Of a stretch of DNA of 64,000 nucleotides, positions 8,792 to 17,289 are shown one piece after another. Positions within the stretch are counted from its first letter, which is position 1; each line of letters starts with the position of its first letter. This DNA comes from Nocardioides luti (GTDB taxonomy: Bacteria; Actinomycetota; Actinomycetes; Propionibacteriales; Nocardioidaceae), in contig NZ_JACKXE010000001.1 of the NCBI RefSeq assembly GCF_014212315.1, positions 3,038,001 through 3,102,000 of the forward strand, given 5' to 3'. The position numbers were made by a program, and so were the translations under genes. The notes beneath the pieces were generated by a model, which ran no database searches, was not told the DNA's origin, and saw only the letters and a list, made by a program, of their open reading frames with translations.

Positions 8792-10698
8792 GAGGCGATC
8801 TTCCTCGATCCGGTGAGTGCAGGCACCACGACGCGCAGCAGCGAGGCGATGTGGCTCGCCACCTGCTCGGCGACGCCGGTCCCCTGGCGGTAGGGGTCGG
8901 GGACGTCCAGGGACGGATCGCCGCTGCCACGACGCTGGGCGACGGCGTCGAGGAGCGCACGACCGCTCAGCCCGTCGTCGGCGGCGGACACTGCCTCGGC
9001 GAACTGGCCGAGCGTGAACACCTTGCGGAAGTCGCCCGGGTGGTCGTCGAGGATGAAGGTGCGGTGCGAGGCCTCGGCGGTCAGCACGACGTCGGCCCGC
9101 GCGACCATCTCGGCGGTGAGCGGGCGGCTGAGGAAGTCGCTGGCATCCGCGACGTCGTACGTCGGCAGGGTGCCCGCGACCGTCGCGTCCATGGCGTGCG
9201 CCCGGAAGCCGTGTGTCCCGGCGCTGCTGAACGCCACGTTGCTGTCGGGACCGGCCATCTGAGTCGCCACCAGCTGCATGAACGGGGAGCGGCAGATGTT
9301 CGCGGTGCAGACGAAGAGGACGTTGAGGGGTTCGTCGTCCACGGGTGGTTTCGAGACAGGCGCTAGCGCGCCTTCCTCAACCACCGAGTGGGCATCCACG
9401 GGTGGTTTCGAGACGGGCGCTAGCGCGCCCTCCTCAACCACCGGGGTGGATGAGGTGAGGTCGAGGTAGCCCTCGTCGCGCAGGGCTTCGAGGACGTCGT
9501 CCAGGGCGTCCTCGATGGTGCGGCCGGTCGTGTCGACGCGAACGTCGGCGTCCTCGGGCTCCTCGTAGGGCGAGGAGATGCCGGTGAACTCGGGGATCTC
9601 GCCACGGCGGGCCTTGGCGTAGAGACCCTTGCGGTCGCGTCGCTCGCACTCCTCGAGCGGGGTGGCGACGTGGACGAGGAAGAAGGCGCCGCCGGCCTCG
9701 TCGACCATGGCACGGACCTGCTGGCGGGTCTCGTCAAACGGGGCGATCGGGCTGACCACGGCGACGCCGCCGTGGCGGGAGATCTCGGCGGCGACCCAGC
9801 CGATACGGCGGATGTTGGTCTCCCGGTCCTCCTTGGAGAAGGTGAGGCCGGCCGACAGGTTCCGCCGCACGACGTCGCCGTCGAGGCTGGTGACCGATCG
9901 GCCACCCTGCTCGAGCAGCTTGTCCATCAGTGCCCGGGCGAGCGTGGACTTGCCGCTCCCGGAGAGGCCGGTGAAGAAGAGCACCAGGCCCTGGTCAGAC
10001 GGTGCCGGCTGGTCGGCATCGACGATCGCCTGGATGTCGCTGCGGTAGTGGTTTCGAGACGGTTGCTGCGCAACCTCCTCAACCACCGATGGGGACGTGA
10101 GAGCGAGGACGGGGTCGGGGCCGGCGTAGGTGGCGACGACCTGGACCCCGAGTGCGTGGTCGGCGTCGGCGTCGTCGTGCGAGGCGAGCGGCACGGCGAC
10201 GACGACGGCGTCCGGCAGGTGGCTCGCGGCGGCGAGGGTCGCCCGGATCAGGGCGACGGGGGAGAGGGTCGGGGTGCCGTGGCCCACCAGTGCCAGCAGG
10301 GCGAGCGGACCCGCTGCCGCGAGCGACTCCAGCTGGGGGGCGGTGACCGCGTCGGCGACCGGGACGAACGTGCGGCCGGCGTACTGCTCGCGAACCTGCG
10401 TGGGGGTGAGGTAGAGCCGGCGGAAGGGGCCGTACTGCGCGTGGGTCAGCGGCTCGACGTGTCCGCCTGGGACGGTGACGCGTGCCAGGGGGAGGCCCTC
10501 GGGGTCGACGAGCTCGACGGCGCCGGCGCTCGCCGCGGCCTCCGCCACGGCGTCCGGAAGCGTGAGGGTGACCGGGCTGCCCGGCTCGTCGAAGGCCGTC
10601 GTCGGCGCCAGCGCGCCGCTGGCCAGGAGCTCGAGGTCGTCGAGCTCGCGCGGGCTCGGGCAGTGCTGGGGCACGGAGGGGGTCGACACGGGGGTCAT
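8788..10698 (-). CDS. cysC: Fusion: degenerate ATP-sulfurylase-like domain, APS kinase, LMW phosphatase
   Basis: The middle domain (about 225-415) is a complete APS kinase that phosphorylates APS to PAPS: P-loop GLSGSGKST near 243-251, 'SLDGDVVRRNLS', and 'ETNIRRIGWVA'. The N-terminal 200 residues align by eye with ATP sulfurylase ('PSPRELDDLELL', 'DPEGLPLARV', 'LTPTQVREQYAGR') but lack the QTRNPxHRAH and HxGH active-site motifs. The C-terminal domain (about 455-636) has CTANICRSP, the C(X)5R loop of low-molecular-weight tyrosine phosphatases, with an acidic 'DPYRQG' as general acid. Both junctions are encoded by palindromic repeats: one at about residues 204-217 and two at about 419-451, giving a duplicated VVEEGALAPVSKPPVD peptide. 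The ATG at 10698 is preferred to one at 10731 that abuts the divergent asparaginase start. Confidence 0.88.
   Translation of the reverse strand: MTPVSTPSVPQHCPSPRELDDLELLASGALAPTTAFDEPGSPVTLTLPDAVAEAAASAGAVELVDPEGLPLARVTVPGGHVEPLTHAQYGPFRRLYLTPTQVREQYAGRTFVPVADAVTAPQLESLAAAGPLALLALVGHGTPTLSPVALIRATLAAASHLPDAVVVAVPLASHDDADADHALGVQVVATYAGPDPVLALTSPSVVEEVAQQPSRNHYRSDIQAIVDADQPAPSDQGLVLFFTGLSGSGKSTLARALMDKLLEQGGRSVTSLDGDVVRRNLSAGLTFSKEDRETNIRRIGWVAAEISRHGGVAVVSPIAPFDETRQQVRAMVDEAGGAFFLVHVATPLEECERRDRKGLYAKARRGEIPEFTGISSPYEEPEDADVRVDTTGRTIEDALDDVLEALRDEGYLDLTSSTPVVEEGALAPVSKPPVDAHSVVEEGALAPVSKPPVDDEPLNVLFVCTANICRSPFMQLVATQMAGPDSNVAFSSAGTHGFRAHAMDATVAGTLPTYDVADASDFLSRPLTAEMVARADVVLTAEASHRTFILDDHPGDFRKVFTLGQFAEAVSAADDGLSGRALLDAVAQRRGSGDPSLDVPDPYRQGTGVAEQVASHIASLLRVVVPALTGSRKIAS
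9344..9442 (+). repeat. Two palindrome copies inside the APS-kinase/phosphatase linker
   Basis: Copies at 9344-9385 and 9401-9442 are 42 bp each, with outer arms GGTGGTT/AACCACC and inner stems AGGCGC-TAGC-GCGCCT and GGGCGC-TAGC-GCGCCC. Both are read in frame on the minus strand and give the duplicated peptide VVEEGALAPVSKPPVD. The inner arms differ between copies but stay complementary. Confidence 0.92.
10047..10087 (+). repeat. Palindrome copy inside the sulfurylase-like/APS-kinase linker
   Basis: A 41-bp copy with left arm AGTGGTT, inner stem GGTTGC-TGC-GCAACC and right arm AACCACC. It is read in frame on the minus strand as SVVEEVAQQPSRNH, exactly between the degenerate ATP-sulfurylase-like domain and the APS-kinase P-loop domain. 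Confidence 0.9.
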
Positions 10699-10729
10699 CC
10701 TCTCAGGTCGGCCTCGATAGCCTGCCGCC

Positions 10730-11704
10730 ATGTCTTCTCCCGTGGTCGTGGCCGAGATCGTCCGTTCCGGATTCGTCGAGGGGCACCACTACGGCTCCTT
10801 GGTGGCGCTCGAGGCCGACGGGTCGGTGGCGTGGGGCGTGGGGGCCGTGGACGAGCCGGTGCTGCCGCGCTCGTCCAACAAGCCCGTCCAGGCGCTGGGC
10901 ATGGTGCGACTGGGTCTGGACCTGCCTCCGGACCTGCTCGCGCTCGCCTGCGCCTCGCACTCGGGTGAGTCCTTCCACGTGGAGGGAGCCCGTCGCATCC
11001 TCGCGTCGGTCGGCCTCGACGAGTCCGCGCTGCAGACGCCGCTCGACTTCCCGCTCGACGACGCGGCGCGCGACGCCCTGATCCGGGAGGGCGGGGAGCG
11101 GACCTCGATCCTGATGAACTGCTCCGGCAAGCACTCCGCGATGCTGGCGACCTGCGTCGTCAACGGCTGGGACACCGCGACCTACCGCGACCCCGAGCAC
11201 CCGCTGCAGCAGGGGATCCGTGCGACCTTCGAGGAGATGACGGGCGAGCCGGCGTACGTCGCCATCGACGGGTGCGGAGCGCCGCTCCTCTCGACCTCGC
11301 TGACCGGTCTGGCGCGCGCGTTTCGTCGCTTGGCGCTGGGCCTGGACGGCCACAACGAGGTCGACGAGCGTTCGGTCCGCGTGGCCGAGGCGATTCGCGC
11401 GTTCCCGGCGTACGTCTCCGGGACCACGCGCGACGAGCTGGCGCTGCTCACGGCCATCCCCGGGGCCATCGGCAAGGCGGGCGCTGAGTCCTGCTACGCC
11501 GTGGCGCTGCCGGACGGGCGCGCCTGGGCGCTGAAGGTCGACGACGGTGCCCCCCGGGTGCGTCCGGTGCTGATGGCCGAGGCGCTGCGGCGGGCCGGCG
11601 TGCCCGACGAGGACGGGGTCGACGGGGCAGCCGTGAACAAGACCGGGGTGCTCGAGCTGCTCGGTGGTGGGGTGCCGGTCGGGGAGATCCGGGCCTGCTT
11701 CTAG
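10730..11704 (+). CDS. L-asparaginase II family protein
   Basis: A 324-residue protein of the actinobacterial/rhizobial asparaginase family (the ReAII/Pfam asparaginase_II type, unrelated to bacterial type I/II enzymes). It is expected to deamidate L-asparagine to aspartate. Family hallmarks visible are 'PRSSNKPVQALGM', 'CASHSGE', 'MNCSGKHSAML' with the reactive cysteine and serine, and 'IDGCGAP' with a second cysteine near residue 182. It has no signal peptide, so it should be cytoplasmic. It diverges from the cysC fusion with starts about 30 bases apart, and a palindromic repeat array follows its stop. Confidence 0.88.
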   Translation: MSSPVVVAEIVRSGFVEGHHYGSLVALEADGSVAWGVGAVDEPVLPRSSNKPVQALGMVRLGLDLPPDLLALACASHSGESFHVEGARRILASVGLDESALQTPLDFPLDDAARDALIREGGERTSILMNCSGKHSAMLATCVVNGWDTATYRDPEHPLQQGIRATFEEMTGEPAYVAIDGCGAPLLSTSLTGLARAFRRLALGLDGHNEVDERSVRVAEAIRAFPAYVSGTTRDELALLTAIPGAIGKAGAESCYAVALPDGRAWALKVDDGAPRVRPVLMAEALRRAGVPDEDGVDGAAVNKTGVLELLGGGVPVGEIRACF

Positions 11705-11860
11705 GTCTCGATACGGTCGCTGCGCGACCTACTCGACCAACGAGTGGCTCTTGCGGTGCGGCCTGTTCGACCGGCGAGTGGCGCTTGCGGTGCGGCCTGC
11801 TCGACCGACGAGGGCGGTCGCTGTGTGGCGTGTTCGACCGTCGAGAGGCGGCTGCTAGCA
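11704..11860 (+). repeat. Second palindrome family followed by degenerate 33-34-bp tandem units
   Basis: The stretch starts GGTCTCGATAC, has the same inner stem as the main family (GGTCGC-TGC-GCGACC at about 11715-11729) and closes with ACTCGACCA. It differs from the main family in its outer arms. Three diverged direct units follow at 11741-11774, 11775-11808 and 11809-11841, each beginning CGAG and ending TTCGACCG or CTCGACCG. The layout, one full element then shortened tandem units, parallels the arrays at 13089 and 35055. Confidence 0.75.
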
Positions 11861-11940
11861 GGGCTGCTTGCTGAGAATCTCCTTGTTTTTCTGGGTTTTC
11901 ACGCTGAGTGTGACCCGACGCACGCCCTCTCAGTTTGCAT

Positions 11941-11960
11941 TTGCTAGCTGGAGTTAGCAA
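11941..11960. promoter_or_regulatory. Inverted repeat, candidate operator of the XRE regulator
   Basis: TTGCTA at 11941-11946 and TAGCAA at 11955-11960 are exact inverted arms with an 8-base spacer. They sit 10 bases before the ATG of the helix-turn-helix gene. A site this close to the start would suit autoregulation. The surrounding 60 bases are AT-richer than usual, as expected for a promoter. The assignment is inferred from position and symmetry. Confidence 0.45.
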
Positions 11961-11969
11961 GGTAGAGGC

Positions 11970-12350
11970 ATGTCCAAGGGAAAGGTCGGCAAGACCGTCG
12001 AGTCCCTCGGCGAGTACCTGAAGGAGCAGCGCGTCGCCTCGCGGCTGTCGCTCCGTCAGCTCGCTGAGCAGGCCGGTGTGTCGAACCCGTACCTCAGCCA
12101 GATCGAACGTGGTCTGCGCAAGCCCTCGGCCGACGTCCTGCAGCAGATCGCCAAAGCACTTCGGATCTCTGCGGAGCAGCTCTACATCCGGGCGGGCATC
12201 GTCAGCCCGGATGACGGCGTCGGCGGATCGGTGGAGCTGGCAGTCCTCAACGACACCGGCCTCACCGAGCGGCAGAAGCAGTCGCTCATGGACGTCTACT
12301 CGTCGTTCCTGGCACTCAACGCGGCTCAGCCCGCTGCCGACGACAGCTGA
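11970..12350 (+). CDS. XRE-family helix-turn-helix regulator
   Basis: A 126-residue DNA-binding protein with an XRE/HTH_3 domain at about residues 14-68 ('LSLRQLAEQAGVSNPYLSQIERG' region holds helices 2-3). The C-terminal tail 'LTERQKQSLMDVY' is conserved in actinobacterial relatives. In Mycobacterium tuberculosis the equivalent gene (Rv0474) lies directly before hbhA, and the same order is seen here with a 30-base gap, so it probably controls the next gene. A short ribosome binding site (AGAGG) precedes the ATG at 11970. Confidence 0.88.
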   Translation: MSKGKVGKTVESLGEYLKEQRVASRLSLRQLAEQAGVSNPYLSQIERGLRKPSADVLQQIAKALRISAEQLYIRAGIVSPDDGVGGSVELAVLNDTGLTERQKQSLMDVYSSFLALNAAQPAADDS

Positions 12351-12380
12351 ACCCCAGAACCCCTACCGAAGGAGATCGAC

Positions 12381-13001
12381 ATGGCCACCACCAAGTTCGA
12401 CATCAAGATTGAAGCCGCCCGCCCGCTCTACGTCGGCGTCGGCATCACCGACCTCGCCGTCGAGGCCGTCCGCGACTACGTCGCCGACGTCCAGAAGCGC
12501 TTCGTCGACGTGCAGAAGACCGTCACGAGCATCGACTTCCAGCCCGTCGCCCTGCGCGAGACCATCGAGGCCCGCGTGGCCGAGCTCCAGGCCGAGGCCC
12601 AGACGCTCGTCACCGAGGGTGTCGAGACCGTTGCCGGCACCTACGCCGACCTCGCGAAGCGCGGTGAGGTCCTCGTGACCCGCATCCGCAAGCAGGAGTC
12701 GACCAAGGCGACCGTGAAGTCCGCCAAGACGACCTCCGCCAAGGCGAAGACGACCAACACGCAGGCGAAGAAGACCACGAAGACGGCTGCGAAGAAGACC
12801 TCGGCCGGCGCCAAGTCGACCGCTCGCGCGACGACGAAGACCGCCACCAGCGGTGCCAAGTCGACCGCCAAGAAGGTCTCGACCACGGCCAAGAAGTCCT
12901 CCGCGCCGAGCAGCGCCAAGGCCACCACCACCGCTGCGAAGACGACCGCGTCCAACGCGACCGCCGCCGTCGCGGACGCCGCCCAGAAGATCGGCGACTG
13001 A
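12381..13001 (+). CDS. hbhA: Heparin-binding hemagglutinin (HbhA)-like protein
   Basis: A 206-residue protein. The N-terminal half (about 1-110) is helical and coiled-coil-like, with conserved 'ARPLYVGVGITDLAVE'. The C-terminal half is almost only Lys, Thr, Ala and Ser in KKTT/AKKT-type repeats. This is the HbhA arrangement: in mycobacteria the basic tail binds sulfated glycans, and the protein also associates with lipid inclusions and membranes. In a non-pathogen the tail may instead bind DNA or cell-envelope polymers. A strong site (GAAGGAGAT) precedes the ATG. A rho-independent terminator follows at 13049. Confidence 0.85.
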   Translation: MATTKFDIKIEAARPLYVGVGITDLAVEAVRDYVADVQKRFVDVQKTVTSIDFQPVALRETIEARVAELQAEAQTLVTEGVETVAGTYADLAKRGEVLVTRIRKQESTKATVKSAKTTSAKAKTTNTQAKKTTKTAAKKTSAGAKSTARATTKTATSGAKSTAKKVSTTAKKSSAPSSAKATTTAAKTTASNATAAVADAAQKIGD

Positions 13002-13048
13002 AGAGCACCCGATGAGGGACAGCTCGCGCTGTTCTGACATCTGACGAG

Positions 13049-13079
13049 GCCCCGGGAGGTATGAGCTCCCGGGGTCTTG
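13049..13079 (+). terminator. Rho-independent terminator after the hbhA-like gene
   Basis: CCCCGGGAG (13050-13058) and CTCCCGGGG (13066-13074) form a perfect 9-bp GC-rich stem with a 7-base loop, followed by TCTTGT. It lies 48 bases after the hbhA-like stop and before the repeat array. Confidence 0.75.
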
Positions 13080-13088
13080 TCGCGTCTC

Positions 13089-13199
13089 GGTGGTTTCGAG
13101 ACGGTCGTTGCGCTACCTCCTCAACCACCGTGCTGGCGGTCGCTGGGCGACCTCCTCAACCACCGGGTTGCGGTCGTTGTGCGACCTCCTGAATTGCCG
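13089..13199 (+). repeat. Palindrome array: one full copy plus two 35-bp units
   Basis: A full 41-bp copy lies at 13089-13129 (GGTGGTT ... AACCACC, with the inner stem degenerate as GGTCGT-TGC-GCTACC). A 35-bp shortened unit follows at 13130-13164, and a third, decayed unit at about 13165-13199 where CAACCACC has become GAATTGCC. The architecture is the same as in the larger array at 35055, with fewer and more diverged units. It fills the gap between the hbhA terminator and the DUF2516 gene. Confidence 0.85.
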
Positions 13200-13218
13200 G
13201 AGGCGGGACCCGTAGGCT

Positions 13219-13509
13219 GTGACCGTGCTGGATGTCTTCGCGGTCGAGAACTACGTCATGCTGGCGCTCCAGCTCCTGCTGATCGGCATCAAGATCTTCG
13301 CGCTCGTGAGCTGCCTGAGCTTCTCGTCGGAGTCCTACGTCGCGGCCGGCAAGCTCACCAAGGCAACGTGGGGAGCGATCCTCGGCATCGGGGTGGTCCT
13401 GGAGATCGTTCCTCTGCCGCTGCTGCTCATCGGTCTCGCGTTCACCATCGCGGCGCTCGTCTACCTTGCCGACGTGCGCCCGGCCCTGAGTGGTCTACGC
13501 CGGCGCTAG
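13219..13509 (+). CDS. DUF2516 family small membrane protein
   Basis: A 96-residue protein with two or three membrane helices (about 10-32, 50-70 and 66-84) and a basic C-terminus (GLRRR). Size, the 'YVAAGKLTK' loop and position after the XRE-hbhA pair match the actinobacterial DUF2516 family (Rv0476 in M. tuberculosis). Its function is unknown. The GTG at 13219 is used; a GTG at 13225 is also possible. The palindrome array lies just upstream. Confidence 0.8.
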   Translation: MTVLDVFAVENYVMLALQLLLIGIKIFALVSCLSFSSESYVAAGKLTKATWGAILGIGVVLEIVPLPLLLIGLAFTIAALVYLADVRPALSGLRRR

Positions 13510-13561
13510 CGATCCGACGCTTCGTCTGAGGGCGGAAGCCGAGGCTGCCTACCCTGAAGGT

Positions 13562-13580
13562 CGACGGAAGAATTCCGTCG
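13562..13580. terminator. Perfect 8-bp hairpin between the DUF2516 gene and the cupin gene
   Basis: CGACGGAA (13562-13569) and TTCCGTCG (13573-13580) pair perfectly around a GAA loop, 52 bases after the DUF2516 stop and 18 bases before the next ATG. There is no clear U-tract, so it could be a weak terminator or an mRNA leader element of the cupin gene. Confidence 0.4.
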
Positions 13581-13598
13581 CTACCTGGGGGGGTAAAC

Positions 13599-13961
13599 AT
13601 GGAGTCGAGCCTGTCCGAAGAGCGGCCGTGGGGATCCTGGCACGTCCTCGACGAGGGACCTGGGTTCAAGGTCAAGCGCATCGAGGTGAAGCCGCACTCG
13701 CGGCTCTCCTACCAGACACACCGCCACCGCTCGGAGCACTGGGTGGTCGTCGCAGGCAAGGCCACGTGCGTCGTCGAGGGGATCCAGTCGATCGCGGGCC
13801 CCGGAGACTGTGTCGAGGTCGCGCTCGGTGAGGCCCACCGGATCATGAACCACGAGGACGAGGCTCTCGTGATCGTCGAGATCCAGCGTGGTGAGTACAC
13901 CGGTGAGGACGACATCTGCCGACTCGACGACGACTACGGTCGCTGCAGCGCCGCGACGTAG
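13599..13961 (+). CDS. Cupin, mannose-6-phosphate isomerase type II-like
   Basis: A 120-residue single-domain cupin resembling the C-terminal isomerase domain of ManC/AlgA-type enzymes. The opening 'EERPWGSWHVLDEGPGFKVKRI' region is the family signature, and 'SYQTHRHRSEHW' holds the metal ligands (two His plus Glu/His). 'RGEYTGEDDICRLDDDYGR' closes the family fold. It may isomerise mannose-6-phosphate in parallel with manA, or have another sugar-phosphate role. Its last 28 bases overlap the 3' end of the convergent rmlCD gene. A G-rich ribosome binding site precedes the ATG. Confidence 0.85.
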   Translation: MESSLSEERPWGSWHVLDEGPGFKVKRIEVKPHSRLSYQTHRHRSEHWVVVAGKATCVVEGIQSIAGPGDCVEVALGEAHRIMNHEDEALVIVEIQRGEYTGEDDICRLDDDYGRCSAAT

Positions 13962-15322
13962 GAGGCAAGGCTCTCCCGTGCGTCCGCCGGCTCATAGCCC
14001 GTGGCGCGGAGCCGCGTGAGGTCCAGTGCGCTGTGCGTCGGGCGGGGGGCCAGCTCCTTGCCGACGGCGTACTCCGCCGCGGTGATGGGCGTGACGTCCG
14101 ACGGGTCGCGACCGGACAGCTCGAAGACGACCCGGGCGACGTCGGCCCACGAGGTGACGTCGCCGCCGTTCGACACGTGGTAGGTGCCGTACGCCGCGGC
14201 TGAGGTCAGCAGGTGCCGCGTCGCGCGCGCCAGCTCCTCGGTGAAGGTGAGGCGACCGAGCTGGTCGGACACGACCGACGGGCTGATGCCGCGGGCCGCG
14301 AGGTCGGCCATCGTGCGGACGAAGTTCTTCCCGTCGCCGACGACCCAGGACGTGCGAAGCAGGTAGTGCCGGGGAGCCGTGGTCGTGGCCAGGTCGCCGG
14401 CCGCCTTGCTCTGGCCGTAGGACCCGAGCGGCGACAGCGGCTCGTCCTCGGCGTGCTCCTCGACGGTGCCGTCGAAGACGTAGTCGGTCGAGTAGTGCAC
14501 GAGGGTGACCCGGTGCTCACGGGCCAACCGGGCCAGCACCGTCGGGCCGACGGCGTTCGCGGCCCACGCGTCGCGGCGACCCTCTGCCGACTCCGCGAGG
14601 TCGACGGCGGTGTAGGCGGCGGCGTTGAGGACCACGTCGTACTCGTGCCACGGCCACGCCTGCAGGGCCTCGGTGTCGGTCAGGTCCAGCTCGGCGCGGG
14701 TCACGGCGTGCGCCTGCGGGAAGGCCTCGGCGAGGGCGCGGCCGAGCTGTCCGCCTGCTCCGGTGATGAGGGTGCGCCGACGCGGCATCGGGGTGACGTC
14801 GCCGAGCCGAGGGTTCGCGAGGTCCTTCTCGGAGAGGTCTGCCTGGTCCAAGGGGATCGGCCACGCGAGCGCCACGGTCTCGTCGGCCAGGTGGAGAGCG
14901 GGATAGGACTCGCCGGCGCGCCAGTGCTCGTTGACGAGGTAGCTGTAGACGGTCCCGTCCTCGAGCGCCTGGTAGGAGTTGCCGACACCGCGCGGAACGA
15001 ACACGGCGACGCTCGGGTCGATCTCGATGCTGAAGGTCGCGCCGAACGTGTCGCCCTCCCGCATGTCGACCCAGGCGGCGAACACCCGGCCGGAGCTGAC
15101 GCTCACGAACTTGTCCCACGGCTCGGTGTGGATGCCGCGGGTCGCGCCGCGGCGGGCGTTGAAGGAGACGTTGTTCTGAACGGGCTGGAAGTCGGGGAGT
15201 CCGAGCACGAGCATCTTCTCGCGCTGCCAGTTCTCCTTGAACCAGCCGCGGTTGTCCTCGTGGACGGGCAGCCGGACGACCAGGAGGTCGGGGATGGTGG
15301 TCGCCTCGACGCTCAGCGCCAC
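13934..15322 (-). CDS. Bifunctional dTDP-4-dehydrorhamnose 3,5-epimerase/reductase
   Basis: A 462-residue fusion of RmlC and RmlD, the last two steps to dTDP-L-rhamnose. The N-terminal cupin (about 1-190) has 'HEDNRGWFKENWQ' and the histidine-bearing 'RGIHTEPWDKFV'. The C-terminal reductase (about 195-462) starts 'RTLITGAGGQLGRAL' (NAD(P)-binding) and has 'YSTDYVFDG' and the catalytic 'YGQSKAAGD'. The GTG at 15322, one base after the rmlB stop, is chosen because upstream residues do not match the family. Order rmlB-rmlCD on this strand, with rmlA divergent, gives a complete rhamnose pathway. Confidence 0.93.
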   Translation of the reverse strand: MALSVEATTIPDLLVVRLPVHEDNRGWFKENWQREKMLVLGLPDFQPVQNNVSFNARRGATRGIHTEPWDKFVSVSSGRVFAAWVDMREGDTFGATFSIEIDPSVAVFVPRGVGNSYQALEDGTVYSYLVNEHWRAGESYPALHLADETVALAWPIPLDQADLSEKDLANPRLGDVTPMPRRRTLITGAGGQLGRALAEAFPQAHAVTRAELDLTDTEALQAWPWHEYDVVLNAAAYTAVDLAESAEGRRDAWAANAVGPTVLARLAREHRVTLVHYSTDYVFDGTVEEHAEDEPLSPLGSYGQSKAAGDLATTTAPRHYLLRTSWVVGDGKNFVRTMADLAARGISPSVVSDQLGRLTFTEELARATRHLLTSAAAYGTYHVSNGGDVTSWADVARVVFELSGRDPSDVTPITAAEYAVGKELAPRPTHSALDLTRLRATGYEPADARESLASYVAALQRP

Positions 15323-15323
15323 G

Positions 15324-16406
<1,083 letters not shown>

Positions 16407-16419
16407 CTAGGATGGCGCC

Positions 16420-17283
16420 ATGCGGGGAATCATTCTGGCCGGCGGGACGGGCTCACGCCTGCACCCGATCACGCGCGGCATCAGCAAGCAGCTGGTGCCG
16501 ATCTACGACAAGCCGATGATCTACTACCCCCTCTCCACGCTGATGCTGGCCGGGATCCGGGACATCCTCGTGATCACGACCCCGCACGAGGCCGAGCAGT
16601 TCCAGCGGCTGCTCGGTGACGGCTCGTCCTTCGGCCTTTCGATCTCCTACGCGGTGCAGCCGAGCCCGGACGGGTTGGCCCAGGCCTTCGTCATCGGGGA
16701 GGAGCACATCGGCTCGGACCCGGTCGGGCTCGTCCTCGGGGACAACATCTTCTACGGCGCCGGCCTCGGCGAGCAGCTCGGCCGCTTCCACGACATCGAC
16801 GGGGCGGCCGTGTTCGGCTACCGCGTGGCCGACCCCACGGCGTACGGCGTCGTCGAGTTCGACGACGACTTCAGGGCGCTTTCGCTGGAGGAGAAGCCGA
16901 GTGAGCCACGGAGCAGCTACGCCGTCCCGGGGCTCTACTTCTACGGCAACGACGTCGTCGGGCGAGCCAAGACGCTGGAGCCGTCGGCACGCGGAGAGCT
17001 CGAGATCACCGACCTCAACAGGACCTACCTCGACGAGGGGCGGCTGCGCGTCGAGGTGCTGCCGCGCGGCTCGGCCTGGCTGGACACCGGGACCTTCGAC
17101 GACATGAACGACGCCAGCAACTTCGTGCGCACGATCGAGAGCCGGCAGGGCACCAAGATCGGGGCGCCCGAGGAGGTCGCCTGGCGCAAGGGTTTCATCA
17201 CCGACGACGAGCTGCGGAGCCAGGCGCAGACCTTGGTCAAGAGCGGCTACGGGACCTACCTGCTGGGTCTGCTGGACGACTGA
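16420..17283 (+). CDS. rmlA: Glucose-1-phosphate thymidylyltransferase
   Basis: Makes dTDP-glucose from dTTP and glucose-1-phosphate, the first step of dTDP-rhamnose synthesis. The nucleotidyltransferase signature is '[18 protein letters not shown]' at residues 3-20, with '[14 protein letters not shown]' and 'LGDNIFYG' following. 287 residues is normal for the short RmlA class. Rhamnose is needed for the peptidoglycan-arabinogalactan or teichoic-type linkage in many actinobacteria and for exopolysaccharides. Confidence 0.96.
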   Translation: MRGIILAGGTGSRLHPITRGISKQLVPIYDKPMIYYPLSTLMLAGIRDILVITTPHEAEQFQRLLGDGSSFGLSISYAVQPSPDGLAQAFVIGEEHIGSDPVGLVLGDNIFYGAGLGEQLGRFHDIDGAAVFGYRVADPTAYGVVEFDDDFRALSLEEKPSEPRSSYAVPGLYFYGNDVVGRAKTLEPSARGELEITDLNRTYLDEGRLRVEVLPRGSAWLDTGTFDDMNDASNFVRTIESRQGTKIGAPEEVAWRKGFITDDELRSQAQTLVKSGYGTYLLGLLDD

Positions 17284-17289
17284 GGCGGC

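Noticed and set aside
13049..13079. Terminator hairpin as a member of the palindrome family
   Set aside because: Its arms (CCCCGGGAG/CTCCCGGGG) share nothing with the repeat family, and position and tail fit a simple terminator.
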